Part shown: piece after piece, positions 31,869 through 42,592 of the stretch
How the letters are laid out: each line of letters begins with the position of its first letter
Position numbering within the stretch: position 1 is the stretch's first letter
From: Heterohyrax brucei
Taxonomy: Eukaryota; Chordata; Mammalia; Hyracoidea; Procaviidae
NCBI GenBank assembly: GCA_028571685.1
Contig: CM053154.1
Span: 11,068,001-11,132,000 of the forward strand
Direction of reading: 5' to 3'
DNA length: 64,000 nt
Position numbers and translations under genes: made by a program
Notes under the pieces: generated by a model
Database searches by the model: none
Seen by the model: the letters and a program-made list of their open reading frames with translations, nothing else
Told to the model about the DNA's origin: nothing

Positions 31869-32027
31869 AGAAACTTTGGTGGTGTAGTGGCTAAGTGCTA
31901 CATCTGCTAATCAAAAAGTCAGCAGTTCAAATCCACTCGATGTTCCTTGGAAACTCTACAGGTCAGTTCTACTGTGTCCAATAGAGTTGCTGTGAGTTGG
32001 AATAAACTCAACGACAGTGGCTTTGTG
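31869..32027 (+). mobile_element. AFROSINE, near full length
   Basis: GAAACTTTGGTGGTGTAGTG, CTGCTAATCAAAAAGTCAGC, B-box GTTCAAATCC and TTGCTGTGAGTTGGAATAAA. Approximate flanking repeats GTGTGCTATGCAG / GTGTGCTTCGAG. Confidence 0.9.
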
Positions 32028-32044
32028 TGCTTCGAGGAGTGGTT

Positions 32045-32325
32045 ATTCTGTTTCCTCTACCTAGAATGTTCTTCCTAGCATCCCCATTAAGTGAAATTCT
32101 TCCTATCCCTTGAGGCTCAGTGTTCAAACATCACTCGGAGATGTCCCACATTCTTTTCCTCCTTGTGCCTTCCTCTGAGATAAATCTTACCCAAATTTGA
32201 GTACCCACAATCTTCATCTCAGCTTGGTGAAGGTCAGCCTAGGATTAGACTCTTCAGCAAAAGATTTTTGTTTTTCAGTCATCTGAGCTTCTTAAGTGCT
32301 CAGAAAATGTTTCTTGAATGATTGT
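32045..32325 (+). mobile_element. L2 LINE 3' end
   Basis: GTTTCCTCTACCTAGAATGT, GAGGCTCAGTGTTCAAACAT, CTTCCTCTGAGATAAATC and a terminal AAGTGCTCAGAAAATGTTTC-TTGAATGATTG follow the L2 C-terminal and 3' UTR order. A SINE is inserted just upstream. Confidence 0.7.
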
Positions 32326-33550
32326 TGGGTAACCTGCCCAACAGGCATTACACAAATGGATTGTCACCTTGTAAGACAAAGGATGATTTTAGTGATGAAG
32401 GTGACAAAGGCTTAAAGTGGACCCAAGCTCTCTGCCTACCTTTAAGGAGCTGCCTTTACGTGCGGGTCATCTTGAGTCTAGAGACTGGTGAGTCACCCAC
32501 AGAGAAACTCAGCAAATGCATTGTTACCTCTCTGTGATGGTGTAGGGTGGGCTGCTCGCCTCTCGTTCTTGGTTTCATTCTGTTTGGTTACATGTTGAAA
32601 GAATTGTTTGAGTTTATTTTCCTATCGGGTGGTCTGCAGCACGGATCAGTGCCATTTACAAAGCACCCCTCCTAATGAAAGGGCCAGCAGTGGTGTGAAT
32701 TATGAAACCAGCCTCATTCCTGCATCTGCCCACCCGTGACCCTTTCCGGAGAATAACAGGGGAATTAATCTCAGCCACATTTCTGTCTGAATAATTGTGA
32801 ATTCTTAGCAAGTAGGATCCAATACTCTAAAACAAACAAAATCCACAGGCAAGGACTGAGGAGGACAAATAGTTATAATCTTAAAAATACCAAAAAAAAA
32901 AAAGTTCCTGGAGGGTTTTTTTTTTTTTTCCTCTATCTTTAACTGAAATTTTTTTTTTCTTTATATTATATTCAAGAGAATGAGAAAGAAGGGTGCGTGA
33001 TTTCCTCTAGGTGCTGGCCACTTCTGAGGTCAAAGTTCATCCCTCCTCTGCCTCAGATCTGTTTTTCTATGTCTGGTAGGAAATTCCTCAGACACCTTAC
33101 ATCGGGGCTGCCTGTCCCTGAGACCATCCTGGTACTAGGAAGACAGGCTGGTTCAAGTCTCCGTGCAGGCTGTGCTGGGGTCAGTTGTGACCCCAGTGGT
33201 GGACGCACAGACAAGGGTACACGCTCTTCTCACTCTCCCGAGCAGCCGCATTGGTTGAGAGGTTCACAAGACAGAAGCCAATTCTTCCAGTGATGTCTAT
33301 GGAAACTCTAGAGGGTCAAGGGCACCTGGCCCAGCAGTCATTGCCTCAGAAGTTTTCCAAGCTGGCCAAGTCACAGCCCACACGCATCAGTGGCAGCATC
33401 CCTGACTGCTGGGCCAGCCCCGTGCCTTCAGGACTTTGAAGTCTGGGAGGTGACAGTGCTGGGTTTTCACAAGAGAGCTCAGGCCGCCCTGACTGGGGAG
33501 CTTTGTCTTCACCTGGCACACTACAGCGAAATCTCGCACAGCCTTGCACA
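32326..33550. other. Repeat-poor sequence with A/T homopolymers
   Basis: No gene recognised. Poly-A at 32893-32904 and poly-T at 32919-32930 and 32951-32959 suggest decayed retroelement ends. The part at 32620-32815 (GGGGAATTAATCTCAGCCAC, GAATAATTGTGAATTCTTAG) looks like single-copy sequence. Confidence 0.4.
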
Positions 33551-33744
33551 AACCAGTTCCTGCCAAGTAGATCCCAACTCGTGGCTGGCTGGCATGTGCT
33601 GGAGCAGAACCATGCTCTACAAGGTTTTAGTGGCTGAGTTTTCAGATACAGATTGCCAGGCCTGTCTTTTGAGACACCTCTGGGTGAACTTGACTCTCTA
33701 ACCTTTTGATTGGTAGCCAAGCACGTCAAGCATTGCGACACAGA
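33551..33744 (-). mobile_element. AFROSINE, longer-body subtype, antisense
   Basis: GTTCCTGCCAAGTAGATCCC, AACCATGCTCTACAAGGTTT, GACACCTCTGGGTGAACTTG and TCTAACCTTTTGATTGGTAG. Confidence 0.82.
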
Positions 33745-33802
33745 GGAACTGATTAAAACTGATGCAAAAAATCTTCATTACACATAAAATCCCCCCAAAA
33801 TA

Positions 33803-33966
33803 AAAAACCCAAACCTGCTGCCGTCGAGTCCATTCTGACTCACAGCCACCCTAGAGGTCAGAGTAGAACCGCCCCATGGAATTTCCAAAGAGTACCTGGC
33901 GGATTGGAACTGCCAACCATTTGGTTAGCAGACACAGCACTTAACCACTACGCCACCTGGGTTTCC
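33803..33966 (-). mobile_element. AFROSINE, antisense near full length
   Basis: ACCCAAACCTGCTGCCGTCG, GTAGAACCGCCCCATGGAAT, GGAACTGCCAACCATTTGG and CACTACGCCACCTGGGTTTC. Retained CpG sites suggest one of the younger copies. Confidence 0.93.
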
Positions 33967-34011
33967 CCATTACACGTGGCTGTTTTAAAGTATGGACACA
34001 CATATGTCCAC

Positions 34012-34635
34012 TACCTGTCCATCAGTTTGTCACACTGTGGTGGCTTGAGGGTGACTATGATAGAGCTATGTCACTGGTATTTAAATATCAACAGGGTCAC
34101 CCGGGGTTGCTATGAGTTGAAATTGACAACAGTGGGTACAGGAGTCACCGGAGGATTCCTGACGGCACACCGGTTAAGCACTTGACTTCTAAAAGAAGGG
34201 TCAGTGCTTCCCCCCACCCCAAGCTTCTCCACGGGAGAAAGGAACGACAGACTGCTTCTGTAAAGATCACAGCCTTGGAAATCCTACGGGATAGTTCTAC
34301 TCTGTCCCTCAGGGTCACTCTGTTAGAGTTAACTTGACGGTGATGGATTTGGCTTGCTTTGATTTAGGGTCACTCATGGTGGACCCATTTCAGCGGAGCT
34401 GCCAGACAAAGACAGACTAAGAGAAAGGCTTGGTGATCTACTCCTGGCGATCAGCCAATGGAAATTTCACGAATCACAGGACAATATTGTCTGATTCCGG
34501 GCTGGAAGAGGAGCCTCTTAGCTTGGATGGCACTCAGAATACACAGTGGCTCCAACACGGCACTGACATATAAACAACGATGGAGAAGATGTGCTGGAGT
34601 GGGCAAGGTTCCCTTCTGCTGTCCGTGGGGTCAAA
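34012..34635 (+). mobile_element. Internally deleted RTE element, split by a SINE
   Basis: The 5' piece at 34012-34102 (CCATCAGTTTGTCACACTGT, GGTGGCTTGAGGGTGAC) resumes at 34366 (AGGGTCACTCATGGTGGACC) and runs to 34635. The deletion joint lies at GGATGGCACTCAGAATACAC-AGTGGCT, matching the joint at 3.57 kb. The interruption is SINE material at 34103-34365, with an AGGGTCAC(C/T)C repeat on both sides. Confidence 0.75.
34103..34365 (+). mobile_element. AFROSINE plus SINE tail fragment, nested in deleted RTE
   Basis: A tail fragment (GGGGTTGCTATGAGTTGAAA, 34103-34135) precedes a full SINE at 34150-34364 (GGAGGATTCCTGACGGCACA, GACAGACTGCTTCTGTAAAG, GTTCTACTCTGTCCCTCAGG). The right edge meets the AGGGTCACTC repeat. 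Confidence 0.75.
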
Positions 34636-34694
34636 GTGGAAACATTTGAAACCATTGTTAAATGTTGACAAGATTATCCATCTACCCACTCACT

Positions 34695-34830
34695 ATTCTG
34701 GGGGTATCACAAATGTAAACTTATTTAAGCCTCACAACCACCCAAAGAGGTGGGCACTATCGTCTCTATTTTATAGACGGGGACACTGAATCAGAAGTTA
34801 GTGAGTGGGTGTGGGGCCACCTGGCCCTCC
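34695..34830 (-). mobile_element. MIR SINE, antisense
   Basis: TTATTTAAGCCTCACAACCA, GAGGTGGGCACTATCGTCTC, TATTTTATAGACGGGGACAC and TGAATCAGAAGTTAGTGAGT match the reverse complement of the MIR core and 3' end. Confidence 0.75.
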
Positions 34831-36109
34831 TACTCAAACTGTCCGACCTGAGTTCGTGCTCCTTCCCCCAGGATTGGAGCCCCTCCCCAGGACAGCTGCT
34901 TTCCTCCTGGTGGCTTGCTTTCCACATGCCTGGAGTCCTGGACAAAGCTGTATTCCCCCAGGCCTCCATCTCTTTGGGGTTCCACCTGCCATCTCCAGCA
35001 GCCTGTGTAGTGCTAACGTCTATGGCTCTTGGGACAGATGACTGGTGCTTGACCTTCTGTGGCATTTGACATTGTGGCTGCCAGCAAGAATGCCACAGGG
35101 TAGGACAGGGATCTGTAACAGACGTGGGAATCAGAATCAGCATCCATCCTAGGCAGCCCTGAAGCAGACCAAGCGGCTGCTAGGTAGTCATGAACCTGGG
35201 CCGCTGCAGGCTGCCAGCAACCAGAACCAGATGGATCATGGCTCCTTAGAAATGGGGGCTGCAGTCCATAGCTGTCAGCTGGGGTGAGAGGCGCCACCTC
35301 CAGCTACACTTTGTCTTGTCGGCAACTTAGGATGGTTTTGCTCTGCACGCCCGGTACTTGAAACGCTGAGCAATCCTGGAAAAGAGACGGCATTTACTGC
35401 TAAGCAGTCACCTGTAATAGTCAGTTGCCTGAGATTTTATGAACAATTAAAGCCAAGTGCTGTTGAGTCAGATCCAACTCATTTAGAATAGATTTTATAA
35501 ATAAAATGGAGAATAAGTAAAGATCAATAAACATCTTAACCATTTTCCCTATAACTCCCATTATGTTGCTACAGTCAGTTGCCTTACTGGGGGAAAAATT
35601 ATCTTTTTAGAAGGGGATGGATAACTATTTAAGAGACTCTGTACCCAAAGGCTCTAGGGAAATGTTCTGTACCTTCAAATGGCTTCTAGACCACCTGTGT
35701 TGCTGTGCTGTGACCACGACTCACAGCTCTAGAATGCGGTTTGTGACGTAGACAAGCAGAGTGACATTTTCCGTGACTCACAGGAAGTTTGAAGTTGTCC
35801 ACCAGTGTAATTTGGGGGTTGCAGGTCTAGATAGAAGGGAATTTGGGGAAAAGGGAAAATCAATTTTTCCCATTTAGGCTAAAATTTCTTCCATGGCACA
35901 GGGGCAGGGCAGGGCTGGATTTGTCTCTGCAAGAAGCCCTCTGGCGGCTTCTGAGATGTCCCGCAACTTTGAGGGGTTTGGGAGACTGGGTTTAGGGGCA
36001 GAGAGCAAGGTACCCTGTGGATGGCAGAGGAACCTCTTGGGGTCGGGGTGGATGGAGAGCCCCAAGTGCAGAAGGCTTCTCAGGGAGACCGTCACAGCTA
36101 AAAACAAAA
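34831..36109. other. Unrecognised sequence
   Basis: No gene or full repeat. A roughly 40-bp SINE tail scrap (AAGCCAAGTGCTGTTGAGTC) lies at 35450-35490. Overlapping domain-free frames at 34766-35297 are attributed to GC-rich composition. Confidence 0.45.
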
Positions 36110-36283
36110 AGCCCAGACGAGTCACTGTCTTGTTGGCCATGGCCCCTGATGACACCATGTGTGTAGGCCTGATTTTCAGGAGCAATCACCAGGTCTTTCC
36201 TCCGAGGTGCCTCTGGGGGGCCTTGCACCTCTACCTCTCAGTTGGCGGCTGAGTGTGTTAACCAGGGCCACCACCCAGGGAGT
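36110..36283 (-). mobile_element. AFROSINE, longer-body subtype, antisense
   Basis: CACTGTCTTGTTGGCCATGG, AGGAGCAATCACCAGGTCTT, GAGGTGCCTCTGGGGGG and GTGTTAACCAGGGCCACCAC. Confidence 0.75.
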
Positions 36284-36372
36284 CTGTTCAGGATAAGGTC
36301 ACCCTTCAGTCAGGGGTGCTCCACAGTTTTGTCACCACTGTCGCTCTGGAGCTGAGCTGTGGAGCTGGGTGT

Positions 36373-36571
36373 CTGACTGTCTTGTTGGATTCATTCTGAC
36401 TTCTGGTGACCCCAGGTGTGCAGAGTAGAACTGTTCCATGGGTATTTAAGGCTGTGGCCTTTTGGAAGCAGATTTCTAGGGCTTTCTTCCGAAGTGCCTC
36501 TGGGTGGGTTCAAACTGCCAATGTTTTGGTTAGTGGTTCAGCGCTGAACTGTGGGCGCCACCCAGGATTCC
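36373..36571 (-). mobile_element. AFROSINE, longer-body subtype, antisense
   Basis: CTTGTTGGATTCATTCTGAC, GAGTAGAACTGTTCCATGGG, GAAGTGCCTCTGGGTGGGTT and CTGTGGGCGCCACCCAGGAT. Second copy of this subtype in 500 bp, same orientation. Confidence 0.85.
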
Positions 36572-37179
36572 TGGATATTCAGTAAGGGAACCAAAGAGTC
36601 AAACACCATACGGACAGAATAGGACATGAAAAATGCCCAAGTGGTGGAGTAGCCAAAAGCTCAGGGATAAGCAGGTTTAGGAGCCAGAGGATTGTTCACA
36701 GATGGGGACATGGGACCTTTGAGCTGGACTGTGTTTTTGAGGGACTGTGGGAGGGTAGTTAGGATAAAGTATTCCACACCCAAGTCTAAGGCTGATTTCT
36801 TGAAGAGAAGTTGGAGAAAGGGCCGTTTAAGAAAGGAAAAAAAAAAAAAAAAAAGTCCTGAAAGAGCAAAAGAAATAATTTTGGGCAAGAGAAGCTCAGT
36901 TAAACTAGTGAGCTCCATGATTCCAATGATTCTCAGTCTTTCCCTATTTCCTTTCTCTCTTTGTTGCAAAAGTACTTATTGGGGACTCTTCTCAGGGAAA
37001 AACTAGTAGCCCAAATCCTCATTTCAAAGGAGAGGTAGAGTTGCTTTCCCATGCTCCGTCCTTCCACCAGCTTCTCTGACTCTAGACCAAGACGGGTCTG
37101 TGTGTCCACTAGTGCGTAGCAATAGTGGTTACATGCTACCTTCAAGATTCCACCCACTGCCACCTAGTTGATTCTGACT
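36572..37179. other. Unrecognised sequence with poly-A
   Basis: A poly-A run at 36837-36855 may mark an eroded retroelement 3' end. A SINE tail scrap (CCACTGCCACCTAGTTGATT) lies at about 37152-37180. No gene. Confidence 0.45.
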
Positions 37180-37562
37180 ATCAGGTTTTAAACAGATTGT
37201 GGTCTGTCATGGATGTGTCCTTACTCTCTTGAGTCACTTGCTCTGGGAGGGGGTGGGACAGCAGCTGTCGGGTAATAGAGCACTTGCTATGCATGGAGAG
37301 GTCCATTCGGTGAGGCCCGGAGATCTCTGACCGGCCACCACACAGGGAGCCTGGAGGTAGGTTATCCACCCTCCGATCGAGTCTTCAAATGAGAACCAGC
37401 CCCAGCTGGCAGCTGCGTAGAACCTTATGAGAGGCCTTGGCCAGAACCATGCTGCGAAACTGCTTCTGATTCCTGATTTCAAGATATGTGGTATAATAAA
37501 TTTTGTTTTTCCAATCTTCTAACTTTTGGAATAATTTGTTCTATAGCAGCAGATGACTAACA
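37180..37562 (+). mobile_element. MLT1-type (ERVL-MaLR) LTR
   Basis: The 3' two thirds are clear: CTTCAAATGAGAACCAGCCC, CTTATGAGAGGCCTTGGCCA, GAACCATGCTGCGAAACTGC, GGTATAATAAATTTTG (AATAAA polyadenylation signal) and AGCAGATGACTAACAC at the end. Solo LTR, no internal region. Confidence 0.82.
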
Positions 37563-37644
37563 CGAAAGGTACCTTCTCCCATCTCCAGTCACTTGCCTGT
37601 TCCTGGTCCTACACACTAAAGTTCACACTGGCTAATCTGGAATA

Positions 37645-38200
37645 CAAGGTCTGACAATTAAGTCCACAAACTTAATGGTTCTAAGTGCTACATACCTTAC
37701 TGCTGAGTACCAGTATGATCGCCCTTGAAGTGCTCCCCTTGGGAAGCTATGCACCCACACCATGACCTAGTCCAACCTTCAATGCAATTCTGGAATTCCA
37801 TCTGGAATGATCATTGGGCACAGTGGTGTGGTGGCAAGTTCACAATCTTAACTGTAGAGTTTTCTGTGAGTTTTTAGCCAGGAAATAAAATAACTGTATT
37901 GGAACACCCTCCCTACTACCTAATGTGGCCCCCAAGGACTTTTTTCTTTACCTGAAGATAAAGGAAATATTGAAGGGAAGATGTTTTGATGACATTCCGG
38001 ACATCAGGGGTAATATGAAGACAGTTTTGATGGCCCTTACAGAAAAAGAGTTCCAAAAGTGCTTTGAACAGTGGTCTAGGCACTGGCATCAGTGCATAAC
38101 CTCCCAAGGGGAGTCTTTGGAAGGTGACCATAGTGGTCCTCAGCAATGAGGTTGGTAACACTTTTCCTAGGATGACTTCACAAACAATTGGCAATCCTCA
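37645..38200. mobile_element. Fold-back mariner element with two 3' ends
   Basis: The left end (CAAGGTCTGACAATTAAGTC) is followed by the 3' end of a mariner transposase gene read on the minus strand (to about 37810). The right half (about 37810-38200) is the same 3' region read on the plus strand, with WPPRTFF (37924-37944) in place of the family's LAPCDFF, then degraded C-terminal sequence including GDHS near 38125. It ends in the inverted copy of the same terminus (CAAACAATTGGCAATCCTCA). Both ends are thus the 3' end and no complete gene exists. TA dinucleotides flank it at 37643-37644 and 38201-38202, the mariner target site. Confidence 0.78.
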
Positions 38201-39011
38201 TATGGCTGCTTGATGTGTTGGCATTTGATTTGAGCAGGAGACACTTTGCTCTAGGTCCCCTGCTTTAGTGGGTCCTACTCTGCTGTTTCTCTAGTCAGGC
38301 CCCTTCTCACAGGACAAGGAAATTGTAGGACCAAGAAGACGGAAGCCTATACTGCCTGAGGCCCCACCCGGATGGTAACTATCCAGGTACTGGGACTCTC
38401 TGTCCAAAGGTACCCTGCTTCCGGGACCTAGTGGCACTGTGCCCGGGCTTGACCTGCTGGGGGTGAGTATCTGCCAATGACGGTAAGCCTCCAGGTCTGA
38501 GCATAGCTAAGAATGAGTGCTTCTGTGGGTGTGAGTGGGCCTTGGACGTGTAGACAGAGGGATCCACACCTGCGCCTGTGGCGATACAGAACGGTAGTGA
38601 GATGGGAAGATGAGACACCTGGGCTGTAGGCCTGGAGCTGGGTCTTCCTGTCAAAGGGGTGGAAGACCTTTGATACCTTTGATAGGAAGACCCTGGATAC
38701 CACCCGTCAATATTCTGACGAGGAAATCGAGAATTCTGAAGGCTATTGTGAAGGTATAACTGACAAAGGTGGGAATACAGATGGATTTTATTTAACAATT
38801 TGTTAGCTTAATTTATAACTTATAAATATTTAGACTTCTGGTGTGTGGATCTCTGTTTTACTCTGGTTACGGGGTCTACAAATGTTAGGGGCATTCATGA
38901 CCATTTGATCTCAAAGGGATTTGTAGAATCTTTCTCCGAAATCAAAACTAACTAACCTATAGGAAAGAAACATATTTCTACCCTTCAAAATAGAGAATAA
39001 ATTGGAAGTGA
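38201..39011. other. Unrecognised sequence
   Basis: No repeat or gene recognised. The 139-codon minus-strand frame (38379-38798) has no domain. Confidence 0.4.
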
Positions 39012-39330
39012 ATCCAACTCTTTTTTTTTTCTTAAATTGTGCAAAAGGCAAAAGTTTACAGCACATGTCAATTTCTAATTCAAAATTTATGCATATATTC
39101 TTTTGGGACATTGGTTGTAATCCCAGTAATGTGGCAGCACACTCCTCCTTTTCACCTTGGATTCTCTGTGTCCATTCATCCAGTTTGTGTCTCTCCTTGC
39201 CTTTTTGTCCTGCTTTTGGACATGAGCTGCCAATTTGGTCTCTTGTGTTTGCTTGAACGAGAAAGCACATTCCTCATGTGTGTTATTTGTACTGCAGTCT
39301 TGTCTAATCTTTGTCTGAAGAGTGGATATC

Positions 39331-39671
39331 ACAGATTGAATTATGTCTCCCATAATATGTGTTAACTTGGCTAGGTCATGACTCCCAATATTGTGTGATT
39401 GTCGACCTTTTTGTGATCTGATGTGATTTTCATATGCACTGTAAATCCTACCTTTGTGATATTAGTGAGGTGGGATTAGAGGCAGTTATGTTAATGAGAC
39501 ATGACTCAATCCATGAGATTAGGTTGTATCTTAAACCAATCTCTTTTGAGATATAAAAGAGAGAAGACAGTAGAGAGACATTGAGACTTCTAGCTTCTGA
39601 TGCTACGAGAGAATAAATTTCTCTTTGTTAAAGCCATCTACAAGTTATAACAGCACTAGATAACTGAGACA
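39331..39671 (+). mobile_element. MaLR-type solo LTR inside L1
   Basis: ACAGATTGAATTATGTCTCC, TTGGCTAGGTCATGACTCCC, ATTGTGTGATTGTCGACC, AGAGAATAAATTTCTCTTTG (AATAAA) and AGCACTAGATAACTGAGACA. This is the sense orientation of the same LTR family that is antisense at 58.5-63.1 kb. The L1 sequence continues on both sides. Confidence 0.78.
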
Positions 39672-39937
39672 GTGGGCTTCGGGAATGGTTTCAGCGGGAA
39701 TTAGCAGAACTTCTAGGGGTCATAACTTCAGAGCTTTCTTTAGTCTCTGTCAGAGCAGTAAATCTGGTCTCTTTCTGTGAATTTGAATTCTTTATTAAAC
39801 GTTGCTCCTGCCCCATCCAGGACTCTCTGTTGGGATCTTTGTCAGGAAGAAGTCAGCAGTGGTATCTAAGAGCCATCTAGTTTGTCTAGTCTCAGGCTGC
39901 TGGAATCTCTGATTTATGTGGTCCTTTAGTCCTTTGG

Positions 39938-40101
39938 AAAACTCTAGTGTCACAGTCGTTTAAGAGCTCCATCTGTTAACCAAAGAGTCAGAAGTTCAAA
40001 TCCACCAGATGCTCATTGAAAACTCTATGACGCAGTTCTACTCTATCCTACAGAGTTACTATGAGTCAGAATCGACTCGATGGCAACAGATTTGGTTTTG
40101 A
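39938..40101 (+). mobile_element. AFROSINE inside L1
   Basis: AAAACTCTAGTGTCACAGTC, ACCAAAGAGTCAGAAGTTC, ACTATGAGTCAGAATCGACT and GATGGCAACAGATTTGG. Near full length. Confidence 0.9.
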
Positions 40102-40800
40102 TTTAGTCCCTGAAACTCCTTTGCTCCAGGTGGTATGGGACCAACAGATGTCTCTTAGATGGCCACTTGTGAATGTTTAAGACTGTAGACACTACTCACT
40201 AAAGTGGGATGTAGAACATTTTATGAACTATGTTATGTTAATTGACTTAGGTGTCCCCTAAGACTATGGTCCCAGGCGAGCCCCATTATTCAGTCTCTGA
40301 AAGTGGTTGAAGGTCTGTAGGAAATGTTTCAGTTTTTGCTGTGTCCTATCTGTGCTGACTTCCCTAGTACTGCCCTCTCCTTCATAGAAGGTGACACTTG
40401 TCTACTATCTAGTCAGGGATTTTCCCTTCTTCCCACTCCTAAACCTTGTAACCATCAAAGAATGACTTTTTTCTGTATGTGAGTCTTTTATAAAGTTCTT
40501 TTAATAGTAGTTTCATATAATATCTGTCTTTGTGATTGACATATTTCATTCTGCATAATGTCTTCCAGATTCATCCATATGAAATGTTTTATGGATTCAT
40601 CATGGTTCTTTATCATGGCACAGTATTCCATTGTGTGTAGGGACCATAATTTGTTTATCCATTCGTCTGCTGACAGACATTCAGGTTACTTCCATCTTTT
40701 TGCTAGGGTGAATAATGCTGCAATGAACACGGTTGTGCATGCGTCTATTTGTATGATAGCTCTTATTTCTCTAGGGTTTTTTTCCTAGTCAAGCTCACAT

Positions 40801-40850
40801 TTTTATTTTTATCTGTCTATCTATATATCTATCGTTTATCTATGTTTCTC
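40801..40850. repeat. TATC microsatellite
   Basis: Imperfect TCTA/TATC units after the L1 truncation point. Confidence 0.75.
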
Positions 40851-40921
40851 TTCTAAGAATACTTTTTCCTTTAAGAATTTTTCTCTGCTCTATATTCACT
40901 GCTCTATATTCTCTACTCTGT

Positions 40922-41080
40922 ATCCTGGTGGTGTAGTGGTCAAATGGTATATCTGCTAACCAAACAGCAGTTCAAATATGCCAGGCACTCCTTGGAAACT
41001 GTGTGGAGGTCATTCATCTCTGTCCTGTAGGGTTGCTGTGAGTCGGAATCAACTCAATGGCTGTGGGTTTGGGTTTTTCC
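40922..41080 (+). mobile_element. AFROSINE, near full length
   Basis: ATCCTGGTGGTGTAGTGGTC, TCTGCTAACCAAACAGC, GGTTGCTGTGAGTCGGAATC and AATGGCTGTGGGTTTGGG. Confidence 0.92.
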
Positions 41081-41286
41081 TTCTTGCCACCTCACCTATT
41101 GTGTTTTAGGTAAATGTTCACACACCAAATTACGTTCCCATTTAATAATTTTCATGCTATGCTAGAGAATTTGTAGGATTATTGAATTTCTGAACTCAGT
41201 AACTGTGCAACAGCCAATGGATTCTCTACCAGCTGTCATGCTGGAATGATGGTTGCTTCCCATCTTGCTCTTCTGCTGTGTCCTAA

Positions 41287-42592
41287 CACAAGGACTGCCA
41301 ATTAAGTTCATAAACTCATCCTAGAAAAAATGCTATATACCTCACTGCTGAATATCACCATGGTCACCTTCCAAGTACTCCCCTTGGGAAGCTATGCATT
41401 GACGCCAGCACCTGGTCCACACTTCAAAGCAATTTGGAAATCTTTTTATGGAATGGCCATCAGAGCCATCGTCATACTACCACTGATGTCCTGAATGTCA
41501 TCAAAACATCTTTCTTTGAATATTTCTTTTAGCTTTGGGTAAAGAAAAAAGACATTGGAAGCAAGGTCAGATGAGTAAGGAAGTTGTTCCAATACAGTTA
41601 TTTGTTTACTGGCTCAAAAGTCCCTCACACACCGTGCCATGTGAATCGGTGCATTGTTGTGATGCAAGAACCGTAAGTTGGCAAAAAGTTAAGATGGTTT
41701 CATCTAACTTTCTCATGTAGCCTTTTCAGTACTTCCAAATAGTAAACTTGGTTAACTGCTTGTCCAGTTGGTACAGATTCATAATGAGCAATCCCTCTAT
41801 TATCAAAAAAGATTAGCAACATCCTTTTGTCTCTTGGTTTGGAAAGAAGGAACTTTTTGTGTAGTGGAGAATTGGCTGACTTCCATTGTGCACTTTGATG
41901 CTTTGTTTCAGGGTCATATTGGTATACCCATGTTCCATCACCAGTGATAACACAGCCCAAAACATTATCTTGCCTCTCCAAAAGGTGTTGGCAAAGTTCG
42001 ATTCTCCTTTGCTTTCATTCATTGTTGAGAGCCCTTGGGACTGTTTTTGCACACACTTTTCTCATACCAAGATTTTCAGTTAAGATTTTCCTAACTGTTT
42101 CTCTATCAATGTTTACTTGGTCTGCTGTGCTTCTCACAATCAGCCAATGATTTTCATGCACAATTTGATGAATTTTTGCAATGTTTTAGTCAGTTCTGCT
42201 TCTTATTGGCTGCCCTGACTTCTCTTCATCAGTGATGCTTTCTCTCCCCTCAGAAAAATGTTTAATCCATTTGTACACTGCCATTTTCCTCATAGCATTA
42301 TGCCTGTAAACTTGGGCTAATTGAATGCCCCCGATTTCAGTTCTACTTTTTCCAAGTTTAACAAGAAATTTAATGTTTGTTCATTGCTCTCATTCAAGCT
42401 CCAACATTCTCATGATGACACACAAAAACACGCATCAATAATGAATGCCATTCAGCAATATACCACTATGTGTTGACATGAACACAGCTGTGTTCATATC
42501 AAGGTTATAAAACCTCACCAAGTTGTTTGTACAGTGCTGCCAATGTAAGCTCATGGTGGCAAGTTCACAGACTTAATTGTCAGACCTCGTGC
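41287..42592 (-). mobile_element. Mariner (Tc1/mariner) DNA transposon, near full length, inactive
   Basis: About 1.3 kb, the usual mariner length, with inverted ends: CACAAGGACTGCCAATTAAG on the left and, reversed, CACGAGGTCTGACAATTAAG on the right. The transposase reads on the minus strand. An N-terminal helix-turn-helix-like part (about 42380-42060) is broken by stops. The catalytic core (41981-41700) has ITGDGTWVYQYDPETK, where the first DDD Asp is kept but GDE has become GDG, and FFDNRGIAHYE, which keeps the second Asp. The third site, LAPCDFF in the family, reads LASNVFF at about 41553-41570, so its Asp is lost. Several frame changes confirm inactivity. Confidence 0.88.

Larger units (their letters stand above)
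39012..40790 (-). mobile_element. L1 3' end (ORF2 C-terminus plus 3' UTR), antisense, interrupted
   Basis: Poly-T at 39019-39030 marks the poly-A end. The 3' UTR runs to about 40,480, then the ORF2 C-terminal region (CCATTGTGTGTAGGGACCAT, CCATCTTTTTGCTAGGGTGA, AATAATGCTGCAATGAACAC) to about 40785. The element is 5'-truncated. It is interrupted by a MaLR LTR (39331-39671) and an AFROSINE (39938-40101), so it predates both. Confidence 0.82.

Noticed and set aside
34766..35297. Overlapping frames of 78-125 codons as a gene
   Set aside because: GC-rich composition lowers stop frequency in all frames at once and none has a recognisable domain.
37925..38149. Stand-alone small gene
   Set aside because: It is the degraded C-terminus of a mariner transposase inside the fold-back element.
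41700..41981. Functional mariner transposase or domesticated gene
   Set aside because: The frame is broken into pieces, GDE is changed to GDG and the third catalytic Asp is lost; no sign of selection on the coding frame.
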